From NCBI RefSeq assembly GCF_015482585.1, contig NZ_CP049742.1, forward strand, positions 1,725,277 through 1,789,276: a DNA stretch of 64,000 nucleotides. The letters run 5' to 3'. The notes below the pieces were generated by a model. The model searched no databases. It saw only the letters and a program-made list of their open reading frames with translations, and was not told the DNA's origin. Below are positions 29,644-38,292 of this stretch, piece by piece; positions within the stretch are counted from its first letter, which is position 1; the number at the start of each line of letters is the position of its first letter. The position numbers and the translations under genes are program-made. Source of the DNA: Mangrovibacillus cuniculi. GTDB lineage: Bacteria; Bacillota; Bacilli; Bacillales; R1DC41.

Positions 29644-31306
29644 TATATACTTTTTTTATTAATGGCAATTTGCTCAAAAGGAAAAACTTGTTCTTCCTCT
29701 CTCTCTAAGCAAAATGACAAGACATCTTCAAAATTATCTACCACTTCAACAGAAATCCCTTCTAATTGATGCAGCAATGGTTGATCATTCTCTTTTGGTA
29801 TTAGTACACGTTTTACACCAGCTAATTGAGCTGCACGAACTTTTGCAGAAACACCTCCGACTGGTTTCACTTTTCCATGAATACTCATCTCACCTGTCAT
29901 AGCTACCGTTTGACTAACCGGAATTCGATAGATGGCAGAATAAATTGCTGTTGCCATCGCCGTACCAGCAGATGGTCCGTCAACCGGTACGCCACCAGGA
30001 AAATTCACATGAATATCATATTGTTCTGCAGGTACTCCCATAGAACGCAGCACCGTCACCACATTTTCAATGGATCCTTTTGCCATGCTCTTTCTACGGA
30101 TAGACTTTCCGCTGTTACCAATACTCTCTTCTTCTACAATTCCAGTAATCGTAATGTTACCTTTTTCTTTTGCAGGAATGACAGTAACCTCAATTTCTAA
30201 AAGTGCACCAGTATTCGGTCCTGTAACAGCAAGTCCGTTTACTAATCCAATTGCCTTTGAGTCATCAACCATTCGATCCATTCTAGGGGAAAGTTGACTA
30301 GATTCTACGACCCATTCAATATCTTCTGATGTTATTGATTTTCGGTCATTGGTTTGCGCTAGCCCTGCTAAAATCTGTACCATGTTTACTACTTCTCGTC
30401 CATTGCGAGCAAACTTCGCTATCTGCTTTAGTCCTGGTTTTGCTATATCCAAATGTACTTTCTCAACAGCATTTTGAGCAACTTCCACTAATTCATCTGC
30501 TGTCAATTCACGGAAGAATACCTCCATGCATCTTGAACGAATAGCTGGGGGATTTCGTTTGGAGTTCTAGTTGTTGCACCTACTAATCTAAAATCTGCCG
30601 GCAAACCATTTTTAAATATGTCATGAATGTGAGAAGGGATATTTGCATTTTCTTCATTATAATAGGCACTTTCTAAAAATACTTTACGGTCTTCTAGGAC
30701 TTTTAGAAGTTTATTCATTTGAATGGAGTGTAACTCTCCAATTTCATCAATAAATAGAACCCCGCCATGTGCATTCGTTACAGCCCCTTGTTTTGGTTGA
30801 GGTATTCCAGCCTGACCCATGGCCCCCGCCCCTTGATAAATCGGGTCATGCACAGATCCAATTAAAGGATCCGCTATTCCTCTCTCATCAAAACGAGCGG
30901 TCGTAGCATCCAATTCTACGAAAACTGCACGTTGTCTAAATGGAGACATTCTTTCTTTCTTTGCTTCTTCTAAAACTAGTCGTGCTGCAGCAGTCTTTCC
31001 TACACCTGGTGGTCCGTAGATGATGACATGCTGAGGATTCGGTCCACAAAGGGCAGCTTTTAAGGCTTTAATTCCATCTTGCTGACCAACTATATCCGCA
31101 AACGAAGTAGGTCGTACTTTTTCAGCTAAAGGTTCTGTTAAGGAGATTGATCTCATTTTACGCAGTTGGTCTAACTCTTTACGTGACTCTCTATCTATGG
31201 ATACTTTTTGTGTACGCTGACTCTTCAATAGGTTCCAGAAGTAAAGTCCAATGATTACCCCAAAGAACAACTGAATGAGTAAAGCAATTTCTGTCCATCC
31301 CATCAT
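29643..31306 (-). CDS. lonB: ATP-dependent protease LonB, frameshifted mid-gene
   Basis: The N-terminal part (31306 to about 30552) has one transmembrane helix and an AAA+ core with [14 protein letters not shown] and LFIDEIGEL. The C-terminal part (to 29643) has the Lon protease domain with DGPSAGTAMATAIY and the lysine motif GGVSAKVRAAQLAGV. The two are joined at the family motif TPNEIPPAIRSRCMEVFF, but the C-run at 30547-30551 (five Gs on the plus strand) is one short, breaking the frame. With one base added the protein would be 554 residues, close to the 552 of B. subtilis LonB, the forespore-associated Lon. Confidence 0.92.
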
Positions 31307-31344
31307 TTATTCCTCCACTCTCTTGATGTGTAATTCTAGTATCT

Positions 31345-31645
31345 CCTTGAGAGGGGAGGAATAAACAAGAAAAGTGAAAGGTGGGCGTTTAGGCGCGGCA
31401 GGAAACTTGGATCGACCGAGGAGGTAGTTCTTCAACCACCGCAGTGCGATCCAAGTTTCCCGAGCGGCTGCACACCTGGAACTAGACATAAAGAAAAGTA
31501 AAAGCGGCTGTCCTGAGTCGACTGTAAAGTGGGGAGGCTGAAGGAAAACCTGTTTTCCGTAGGACTTACCACTTTATCGCGCGACTCAAGCCGCTGGAAC
31601 TAGATATGAAGAAAAGTGAAAGGTGTGCGATTAGTCGGGAAGTGA
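31345..31645. repeat. Tandem structured repeat units (copy B of dispersed family)
   Basis: Three units, each starting AAGAAAAGTGAAAG-like and ending GGAACTAGA-like. Unit 1 (about 31369-31490) has the perfect arms GGAAACTTGGATCG / CGATCCAAGTTTCC. Unit 2 (about 31491-31606) has nested arms AGCGGCT...GAGTCG / CGACTC...AGCCGCT and GTAAAGTGG / CCACTTTA. Unit 3 is a fragment. Unit 1 is homologous in reverse orientation to 10573-10700. This fills the lonB-clpX gap; there is no credible gene. Confidence 0.85.
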
Positions 31646-31650
31646 AATAG

Positions 31651-31683
31651 AAAAAAGGATGAACCTAAGTCCATCCTTCTTTC
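31651..31683 (-). terminator. Terminator of clpX
   Basis: GGATGGAC / GTTCATCC arms with TTTTTT on the minus strand, just after the clpX stop. Confidence 0.88.
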
Positions 31684-31689
31684 TTCCCA

Positions 31690-32952
31690 TTAAGCTGGAG
31701 TTTTTGTTTCGTATGTTAGCTCTTCTCCATCTTCCGAAAGAAGTTTAGGAGGAGCTTGATTTAAAACTGTTTCTTTTGTAATGACACAAGTGTGAATGTC
31801 TTCGCGAGAAGGTAATTCATACATTACGTCTAACATAATGCTTTCGATAATAGAACGTAGACCACGAGCACCAGTTTTACGCTCAATAGCTTTTTTCGCT
31901 ATTTCCGCTAGGGCTCCTTCTTCAAATTGAAGTTCTACATCATCAAGCTCAAGCATCTTAACGTATTGCTTCACTAGTGCATTTTTTGGTTTTGTTAAGA
32001 TTTCAATTAGCGCTTCCTCGTCTAACTGCTCTAGAGACGCAATTACTGGAAGACGACCAATGAATTCTGGAATTAGACCAAAACGAAGTAAATCTTCTGG
32101 TAACACTTTTGTTAGAAGAGATTTTTCTTCAAGGTCTTTAGCACCATCAGATCCGAAACCAATCACTTTTTGACCTAAACGACGTTTAATAATTTGTTCG
32201 ATACCATCAAATGCTCCACCACAAATAAATAAGATATTTGTTGTGTCAATTTGAATGAATTCTTGATGAGGATGCTTACGTCCACCTTGAGGAGGAACAC
32301 TCGCTACCGTTCCTTCAAGGATTTTTAATAGTGCTTGCTGAACTCCTTCCCCAGATACGTCACGCGTAATAGATGGGTTTTCAGACTTACGAGCTACTTT
32401 ATCAATTTCATCGATGTAAATTATTCCTTTTTCTGCTTTTTCTACATCGTAGTCAGCAGCTTGAATTAACTTTAGTAGGATATTTTCTACATCTTCCCCA
32501 ACATAACCAGCTTCCGTTAAAGAAGTAGCATCTGCAATAGCAAATGGTACATTAAGGATACGAGCTAGTGTTTGAGCTAGTAACGTTTTACCACTACCAG
32601 TAGGACCTATTAAGGAAATGTTACTTTTTGAAAGTTCCACATCATCGATTTTACTGTTAGAGTTTATACGTTTGTAATGATTGTAAACGGCTACAGCAAG
32701 TGATTTTTTCGCTTGATCTTGACCAATTACATATTCATTTAAAATTTCTTGAATTTCTCTTGGTTTTGGTACGTCTTTAAACTCAACTTCTTCTTCTGTC
32801 CCTAGTTCTTCTTCTACGATTTCCGTGCATAACTCAATACACTCATCGCAAATATAGACTCCAGGACCAGCAACTAATTTACGAACTTGGTCTTGTGACT
32901 TACCGCAAAAAGAACATTTTAATTGTCCTTTTTCATCATTAAATTTAAACAT
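31690..32952 (-). CDS. clpX: ClpX, ATPase subunit of ClpXP protease
   Basis: 420 residues, full length. Unfolds substrates for ClpP. The N-terminal zinc-binding domain has CSFCGK and ICDEC. The Walker A motif is [12 protein letters not shown], Walker B is IIYIDEIDK, and the sensor 2 region is [17 protein letters not shown] precedes the ATG. The intact frame here contrasts with the two Lon genes downstream. Confidence 0.97.
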   Translation of the reverse strand: MFKFNDEKGQLKCSFCGKSQDQVRKLVAGPGVYICDECIELCTEIVEEELGTEEEVEFKDVPKPREIQEILNEYVIGQDQAKKSLAVAVYNHYKRINSNSKIDDVELSKSNISLIGPTGSGKTLLAQTLARILNVPFAIADATSLTEAGYVGEDVENILLKLIQAADYDVEKAEKGIIYIDEIDKVARKSENPSITRDVSGEGVQQALLKILEGTVASVPPQGGRKHPHQEFIQIDTTNILFICGGAFDGIEQIIKRRLGQKVIGFGSDGAKDLEEKSLLTKVLPEDLLRFGLIPEFIGRLPVIASLEQLDEEALIEILTKPKNALVKQYVKMLELDDVELQFEEGALAEIAKKAIERKTGARGLRSIIESIMLDVMYELPSREDIHTCVITKETVLNQAPPKLLSEDGEELTYETKTPA

Positions 32953-33064
32953 AGATGCTCACCCCTTGTGATAACTTAAGAGTTTTAACCCCTGTATGGG
33001 TCAATTGATAGACGATCTTGTTGTTCACAATTTTTAATTGTGGTTCAAAATGGTTATGTATTGC

Positions 33065-33093
33065 ATTGTAACATAGTTTGACCTTTTCCTATA
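33065..33093 (-). promoter_or_regulatory. Promoter of clpX (extended -10)
   Basis: TGTTACAAT (TGn-TACAAT) with a poor -35 (TATAGG) 17 bases upstream. The spacer contains GGTCAAA, the same heptad as in the lonA promoter. The rest of the 362-base gap shows a hairpin for tig termination and nothing else recognisable. Confidence 0.45.
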
Positions 33094-33257
33094 ACATTTA
33101 ACATTCTGTGGTTACAGTTTGACAAAAAGGTCTGGTCTTCTAGTGTATGTAAAAAGTTGAAACTTACTCCATTCTTCCCACAAACCATCACCCAATATTC
33201 ACTTTTATGTAGGAAAAAGCATGGATAGTATGTATGTATCTAAAAATATGTATATAT

Positions 33258-33300
33258 GGAACAAACAAGGCACGTAACCGCACCTTGTTTATTGTTCCTC
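33258..33300 (-). terminator. Hairpin after tig
   Basis: GGAACAATAAACAAGG / CCTTGTTTGTTCC inverted repeat downstream of tig; no T-run follows, so termination strength is uncertain. Confidence 0.6.
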
Positions 33301-33314
33301 TATTATAACAAATA

Positions 33315-34595
33315 TTACTTAGCGTTTTCTACTAAGAACTCAACTGCTTTACGAATTTGTAAGTCAGTTTTGATTTGCTCGAAGTTTCCACCTAGAGCTG
33401 TTCTGATTTGATCAGCAGATAGGTTGAATTGCTCAGACATGCGAGTTACTTCAGCGTCTACATCTTCGTCAGTAACTGTCACGTTTTCAGCTTTAGAAAT
33501 AGCTTCAAGCGTTAAGTTTGTACGAACGCGAGCTTCTGCATCTTCACGCATTTGTCCACGTAGAGCAGCTTCGTCTTGTCCAGAGAATTGGAAGTAAAGC
33601 TCAAGGTTCATACCCTGCATTTGTAGACGTTGGCCAAATTCTTGAACCATACGATCTAATTCTGTTTCAATCATAGCAGCCGGGATATCAACTGTTGCGT
33701 TAGAAACAGCTTGCTCAACTAGAGAATCACGAAGCGTTTGCTCTGCATCAGCTTTTTTCGTTTCTTCTAGACGAGATTGAATTTTAGCTTTTAACTCATC
33801 AAGAGTAGCAACTTCTTCTTCTGTTTCTTTTGCGAACTCGTCGTTAAGTTCTGGAAGTTGTTTTGTTTTGATTTCGTGTAATTTCACTTTGAATGTAGCT
33901 GGCTTACCAGCTAATTCAGCAGCATGGTACTCTTCTGGGAAGCTAACTTCAACGTCTTTTTCTGCTCCAGTTTCAAGACCAACTAATTGATCTTCGAATC
34001 CAGGAATGAAAGAGTTAGAACCTAATTCTAGGCTGTAGTTATCAGCTTGACCACCTTCGAATGCTTCGCCATCAACGAAACCTTCAAAGTCGATTACTAC
34101 TGTATCGCCGTTTGCTGCAGCACCTTCTTCTTTAAGAACAAGCTCAGCTTTACGCTCTTGAAGAGCTGTTAATTCAGCAGTTACGTCTTCTTCTGTAACT
34201 TCTGTTTCTAGTTTAGTAGCTTCTAAACCTTTGTATTCTCCAAGTTGAACTTCAGGCTTAACAGTAACTGTAGCTTTTACTACAAGCTCTTTACCTTTTT
34301 CCATTTGCTCAACGTCGATTTCTGGACGATCTACTGGCTCAATTCCAGCTTCGTCAATCGCATTAGCATATGCTTCAGGTAAGATGAAATCTAGCGCATC
34401 TTGGTATAAAGATTCTACACCAAAGCGTTTTTCGAATAATGGACGAGGCATTTTTCCTTTACGGAAACCTGGTACGTTTACTTGTTTAACAACTTTTTGG
34501 AACGCTTTGTCTAGGCCTTCGTTTACTTTTGTAGCTTCAACTGTAATTGTAAGAACGCCTTGGTTCCCTTCTTGTTTTTCCCATTTAACTGACAT
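33315..34595 (-). CDS. tig: Trigger factor
   Basis: 426 residues, full length. Ribosome-associated chaperone with prolyl isomerase activity. The N-terminal ribosome-binding motif is [19 protein letters not shown], the FKBP-like middle domain spans about 160-245, and the rest is the helical C-terminal arm domain. GGAGGG precedes the ATG. Independent promoter at 34704-34731. Confidence 0.97.
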   Translation of the reverse strand: MSVKWEKQEGNQGVLTITVEATKVNEGLDKAFQKVVKQVNVPGFRKGKMPRPLFEKRFGVESLYQDALDFILPEAYANAIDEAGIEPVDRPEIDVEQMEKGKELVVKATVTVKPEVQLGEYKGLEATKLETEVTEEDVTAELTALQERKAELVLKEEGAAANGDTVVIDFEGFVDGEAFEGGQADNYSLELGSNSFIPGFEDQLVGLETGAEKDVEVSFPEEYHAAELAGKPATFKVKLHEIKTKQLPELNDEFAKETEEEVATLDELKAKIQSRLEETKKADAEQTLRDSLVEQAVSNATVDIPAAMIETELDRMVQEFGQRLQMQGMNLELYFQFSGQDEAALRGQMREDAEARVRTNLTLEAISKAENVTVTDEDVDAEVTRMSEQFNLSADQIRTALGGNFEQIKTDLQIRKAVEFLVENAK

Positions 34596-34703
34596 GTATT
34601 TCCCTCCAACAAATCATGTAATGCCAAAAAAGGCATCAACGTTTTTCTCTTCTTATACTAGTGAGAGATCAATCTCTCCAACACGTAAGTATACAACCAC
34701 TAT

Positions 34704-34731
34704 ATTATAACATACGTTACTCTTGTTTCAA
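34704..34731 (-). promoter_or_regulatory. SigmaA promoter of tig
   Basis: -35 TTGAAA (34726-34731), 16-base spacer ending TGT, -10 TATAAT (34704-34709). Confidence 0.75.
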
Positions 34732-34739
34732 CAAATCAC

Positions 34740-35693
34740 TTACATGTTAGGGAAAGTTTTCTCTTCCAATTCATGTATGAAGGTTTGTTTTTCATCTTGG
34801 GGAGTTACGTTATTTCCTTCATATAAGCTATTAATGTAAGTTTCATATGCTGCAGCCCACTCGGAAACTGGTTCAAACATTTGATGTATTGGGTAAGTGA
34901 CAAACAAGTGACGCTTGACCATTTCAAGAAGTTGTTCCAGTAAAACGGGATTGCTCTCTAAGTTAGAGCCCATAAGCAAAGACAGTAACTCTTCGGCTTG
35001 TTTTGTTTCAAATGGGTTTGCTAGTTGAGATGGTACGATTACTTTTTCTCTGTTAAATTTTCTGACAGTGCAATGTTCTTGAATTTCCTGTTCACGAAAC
35101 AATTCAATAATCATGGATTGTACAAATGGATGCTGTTCTTTAGACTCTATCACTTTTTTCAATTCATTTACAAAAGGACGACAATTTTGTTTAGCTAATT
35201 GTGCAATCATCATCATTTGCTCATTTACCGGACTGTTTACAAAGGATATTTCACCATCAGAATCGCTTACCTCTTTTTCTCTCACAATTCTTTCCGACAT
35301 AGACATCAGGGTTAAAAAGTGTTCTTCTTTTTCTTTTGGCAATACATTTTCTTCTTTTAACATTTTGATAACGTCGTAAACTTTATCATATTGATGCAGT
35401 TGAATTAAGGTTAACAAGTAGATGTTTAGAATGTCCGTGTATTCATCAAATCCTTCAGATAAGAATACCGAAGCAAGTTCGTTAGCTTGTTGATAATTCT
35501 TATTTTCGTAATAAGCCATTAATAGTAGCTGACCTGTACGCTCGTCTGTTTCATCTAGAGAGAAGGCTTGTTCTAATAAGGACACCGCTTCGTTATATAA
35601 TCGTTGTTCCAGTCTTTCCATCCCTACTTCTACTAAGCGTTTTTTCGTCCCAGGGAACATGACGACATTTTCTTTTATTGGTTTACGTTTCAT
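34740..35693 (-). CDS. ysoA: TPR-repeat protein YsoA
   Basis: 317 residues. The N-terminal half contains helical TPR-like repeats (ALFSLDETDERTG-type spacing). Homologous by position to B. subtilis ysoA, which also lies upstream of tig. Soluble, no signal peptide. The function in B. subtilis is not established. It marks the last clearly conserved chromosomal gene before the tRNA/prophage junction. Confidence 0.82.
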   Translation of the reverse strand: MKRKPIKENVVMFPGTKKRLVEVGMERLEQRLYNEAVSLLEQAFSLDETDERTGQLLLMAYYENKNYQQANELASVFLSEGFDEYTDILNIYLLTLIQLHQYDKVYDVIKMLKEENVLPKEKEEHFLTLMSMSERIVREKEVSDSDGEISFVNSPVNEQMMMIAQLAKQNCRPFVNELKKVIESKEQHPFVQSMIIELFREQEIQEHCTVRKFNREKVIVPSQLANPFETKQAEELLSLLMGSNLESNPVLLEQLLEMVKRHLFVTYPIHQMFEPVSEWAAAYETYINSLYEGNNVTPQDEKQTFIHELEEKTFPNM

Positions 35694-35751
35694 GTTATCC
35701 CGTCCTTTACTCTAAATAGGTACTAGATGTATGTATAGTAACTTTCTTATT

Positions 35752-35782
35752 AAAAAGGCCACCTTAGCAAAAGCTAAGGTGA
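35752..35782 (-). terminator. Terminator after tRNA-Arg
   Basis: Perfect CACCTTAGC / GCTAAGGTG hairpin with a 4-base loop, followed by TTTTT on the minus strand. Confidence 0.82.
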
Positions 35783-35789
35783 CTATAAT

Positions 35790-35827
35790 GAATCTTGTCT
35801 AAGATTCGAATTTAACGTCCCAAGAGG
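35790..35827. repeat. tRNA 3'-end repeat, copy 1
   Basis: GAATCTTGTCT at 35790, then after 12 bases TAACGTCCCAAGAGG covering the tRNA-Arg 3' end. The same arrangement recurs at 37029-37066. Confidence 0.6.
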
Positions 35828-35889
35828 GGTTCGAATCCCCGACTGACGGCTTAGAAGGCCGTTGCTCTACTCTGCTGAGCTACTGAGAC
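35816..35889 (-). tRNA. tRNA-Arg(TCT), possibly degenerate
   Basis: A 74-base cloverleaf: acceptor GTCTCAG / TTGGGAC with discriminator G and no encoded CCA; D stem GCTC/GAGC; anticodon arm ACGGC-CTTCTAA-GCCGT with anticodon TCT; T arm around TTCGAAC. Two features are unusual. The D loop reads AGCAGAGTA, without the invariant GG. The T stem closes with A53 opposite C61, where G-C is nearly universal. Both affect the D-loop/T-loop contact, so this may be a decaying copy. Confidence 0.75.
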
Positions 35890-36338
35890 ATTTTGACACC
35901 TATTTAAAATCAATATATATCGGACTTATTTCGAACTAAGACGTTCTGATTTATACCCTACTATAATAAGTTAAGTATTTCAATTTAATTAGCCTTTCAG
36001 TTACTATACATTTACTATTGTTACAGAGATCATCACTTCTAAGGGTTTATATATTCTCCCCTCTTGATATAAAAGAAAAATTCTCTCATTACTCCCAACA
36101 AAAGAATTGTTACCTCAAAAAAAGCCGCTGTTTTAAGTCACTTATTCGATATAATTTGATGAAGTAACAATAAATTTGCTAGTATCGAATACAAAATCGT
36201 ATTTTTCCAAACTGCTATAGACTAATTCTTTTAAATAAAAATTTCGGTAATTTATATTCTACTGAGGCAACTCTATCGATAACACAGAAGGCATTAAACA
36301 AGTTATTACTATACAAATAGCTCATAGTACGTTAGACG

Positions 36339-36378
36339 AAAGACAAAACGCCCTGAATGGTCAGAGCGTTTTGTCTTT
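36339..36378. terminator. Terminator after subunit c-like gene
   Basis: A perfect 13-bp repeat AAAGACAAAACGC / GCGTTTTGTCTTT around a 14-base loop. The stretch 35890-36338 between it and the tRNA is AT-rich, with no gene that I can support. Confidence 0.85.
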
Positions 36379-36388
36379 CACCTATAGG

Positions 36389-36637
36389 TCAACAATCTCT
36401 CTCACATTTGCACTTATTTAAAATATACAGTGATAGTACTGATAAAATAAGCGCAAGAAATAATTCTGGTAGGATTACATATGTCAACATGAAATTTGAT
36501 ATTTTTTCAGTAGCTTCTGGTTGTCTTGCAATACCTTCTAGTCCAGCACCACCTGCCATACCAATTGCTAATCCTATCCCACCAATTCCGAGAAGTGCCA
36601 AAGCAGCACCTACCCAACATTTGAAGATTTGAATCAT
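36389..36637 (-). CDS. Orphan ATP synthase F0 subunit c-like proteolipid
   Basis: 82 residues, two transmembrane helices joined by the polar loop LEGIARQPEA, the F0 subunit c signature. The glycine-rich first helix (LGIGGIGLAIG) is present. The proton-carrying Glu of helix 2 lies in VILPELFLALI, exactly 16 residues after the RQPEA motif, as in AtpE. Differences: alanine/glycine-rich GMAGGAG before the loop and a Cys-rich C-terminal tail (NKCKCERDC). GGGGGTGAA precedes the ATG and a strong terminator follows, so it looks expressed. No other atp genes are nearby. A paralogue outside the atp operon is inferred; its function is unknown. Confidence 0.82.
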   Translation of the reverse strand: MIQIFKCWVGAALALLGIGGIGLAIGMAGGAGLEGIARQPEATEKISNFMLTYVILPELFLALILSVLSLYILNKCKCERDC

Positions 36638-36974
36638 TCTTTCACCCCCGATCCTCTTTATAGAAATACTATATTCAGAGAACTGGTATCCGTATAGACT
36701 AACTAATAGTCTTTATGCATTAGTAGATGAAATTACTATTTAAATCCTACATAAACCTATTTTTATACTACGGAGTCTGCAAGAAGATTTTATGAAAGGT
36801 GGGAGGCGATTCACTTTAACTGTCAATTGAGTTGATGGAAAATTGTGACTAAGAATCTTACAATTGTTCTATTAAGATAAATTCAACGCAGTAGGTAGCT
36901 TGTGTGGGATTTTATGATAGACCAATCCATTATCTATTTCCTTGGCTCTAACAAAGTTTTCTGACAAAATTAAA
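36638..36974. other. Non-coding stretch
   Basis: AT-rich sequence upstream of the subunit c-like gene. I see no open frame with a ribosome binding site, no RNA gene and no clear promoter, apart from TATAGT near 36665 on the minus strand. Confidence 0.5.
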
Positions 36975-37025
36975 AAAGAAAAGCACCGAAAACTTGAAGA
37001 GTTCAAGTTTTCGGTGCTTTTCTTT
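36975..37025. terminator. Very long perfect terminator hairpin
   Basis: 24-bp perfect arms beginning AAAGAAAAGCACCGAAAAC, with a 3-base GAG loop. It lies next to the second tRNA 3'-end repeat, on the 3' side of that repeat. Confidence 0.85.
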
Positions 37026-37028
37026 GAA

Positions 37029-37066
37029 GAATCTTGTCTTAATTCATAACATAACGTCCCAGGAGG
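37029..37066. repeat. tRNA-Arg 3'-end repeat, copy 2 (candidate prophage attachment site)
   Basis: GAATCTTGTCT at 37029, then TAACGTCCCAGGAGG at 37052-37066. On the minus strand it reads as the 3' end of a tRNA-Arg (CCTGGGACG) followed by a terminator, without the rest of the tRNA. The first prophage gene ends 100 bases away. The site fits an att remnant; the intact tRNA would then lie beyond the right prophage end. Confidence 0.5.
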
Positions 37067-37163
37067 ACATCAATAATCAACCCTTAACCCTTGCTAAATG
37101 TAGCTTTTTAAATTTTTATGTGTAGTATTTGTGTAGCATTGCGTTTCGTGTATCGCAGTGCTA

Positions 37164-37373
37164 TCACTTGTTGATTTCTATCTCGAGTATTTCTTCACCA
37201 TTTTCAATACTGTAGTAATGATACGTCAATCTTCCTTCTAATACAACATTATCTCTTTATATTATATTGATGATTGTTTTTGACTTAACCATCTCTAATA
37301 GATGATCGATTTGTGTAAATTCTTTTTCATATAGAACACCTAGTTTATTTGGAGAAGTAAATAGTACTTTCAT
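37164..37373 (-). pseudogene. Small prophage gene interrupted by in-frame stop
   Basis: Starts with an ATG overlapping the upstream stop (ATGA) and reads MKVLFTSPNKLGVLYE... for 38 residues, then hits TAA at 37257-37259. The same frame continues open for another 30 residues to TGA at 37164. Either a truncated 38-residue product or a recently broken 69-residue gene. Family not recognised. Last member of the FtsK operon. Confidence 0.55.
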
Positions 37374-37633
37374 CGTTTAACTCCAATCATTTTTAAATGT
37401 AGATTAATCGCTCTTCTGTTCCAGTAAATAAAATCGCTATCTACTTCCCATTCTTTCACATCCCAGAACGTCTTAAACTTTCTATGACAGGTGGTTGATC
37501 CATCTTGATATTGCATCAGTGTCAAATCTCCGTCTTTTTCAACAATTTTTAAAAAGTATTTAACACCATCAAATTTAGCGTAGTCCATAAAATTAACAAG
37601 AAACAACTTGGCATCCTTTTTTGACCTAATCAT
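37370..37633 (-). CDS. Hypothetical protein of the FtsK/relaxation operon
   Basis: 87 residues, basic, rich in aromatic residues, no membrane segment. ATG overlaps the upstream stop by four bases. Family not recognised; the operon position suggests a role with the replication-relaxation protein. Confidence 0.7.
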   Translation of the reverse strand: MIRSKKDAKLFLVNFMDYAKFDGVKYFLKIVEKDGDLTLMQYQDGSTTCHRKFKTFWDVKEWEVDSDFIYWNRRAINLHLKMIGVKR

Positions 37634-38292
37634 CGGAGTACCTTGATATTACTTGAACTAATAATGATATTTTGACTTTCTTTAATGTCTACAGGCTTTC
37701 TAATCACGTCTGAGATAGTTCTAGCTTCAAAAAAATGTAGCAAATCACTTTTCACACCATATTTGTTCTCACACAGCAAGACAACAGATGGGAATATCGG
37801 TTTTTCTTTTGGTTGCCATGCCTCATCCTTCCATAGTTCACTTTCATAGAATGCTTCGTATCTCTCTAATTTCTCTTTAATAGTTTGTTCCGTCACTCGA
37901 GTTCTTTGTACTTCAATGAAGACTGGCGTTCCTCTCCAGATAGCAAATACATCTGGCTCCATGTAGTCGCCCTTATCACCGTACTTAGGCTCTACTAAGA
38001 ATACTTTCGGCTTCTGAATGCGTACCATTTCTTTGTACACCGATACAATCTCTAAGAAGTGTGGAATCTTTGTGGAATCGGCTTTTATCTTACTATCAAT
38101 AGGGAAGTATACATATGGAACGAAATCTCTACTACGCTTAATTTTCCCGTCTCGTACCAATCGTTTGAGGACACTGTTCGCACTTCGCACAGGATCTTTC
38201 AGTTCACCAAAATGAATGGCTGCTACATCATTTCTAGACATGCAACCCAACTTAATTAAGTCGTTGATGATAGCTTGATCTCTCGTTGTCAT
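37630..38292 (-). CDS. Replication-relaxation family protein
   Basis: 220 residues. The N-terminal winged-helix (MTTRDQAIINDLIKLGCMSRNDVAAIHF) is followed by a domain with EPDVFAIWRGTPVFIEVQRTR, an endonuclease-fold-like E/ExQ core typical of the replication-relaxation (PF13814) family. These proteins occur in plasmids, integrative elements and some Bacillus phages, next to FtsK/HerA-type ATPases as here. ATG overlaps the FtsK stop (ATGA). Biochemical activity is not established. Confidence 0.8.
   Translation of the reverse strand: MTTRDQAIINDLIKLGCMSRNDVAAIHFGELKDPVRSANSVLKRLVRDGKIKRSRDFVPYVYFPIDSKIKADSTKIPHFLEIVSVYKEMVRIQKPKVFLVEPKYGDKGDYMEPDVFAIWRGTPVFIEVQRTRVTEQTIKEKLERYEAFYESELWKDEAWQPKEKPIFPSVVLLCENKYGVKSDLLHFFEARTISDVIRKPVDIKESQNIIISSSNIKVLR

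Noticed and set aside
29826-30297. Plus-strand frames opposite lonB
   Set aside because: Antisense shadows of a conserved protease domain.
31307-31489. Open frame of 60 codons in lonB-clpX gap
   Set aside because: Same repeat-derived frame as at 10572; no independent support.
37083-37163. Recombinase arm sites (repeats of GTGTAG) near the att candidate
   Set aside because: TGTGTAG occurs twice, too short and AT-rich to distinguish from chance.
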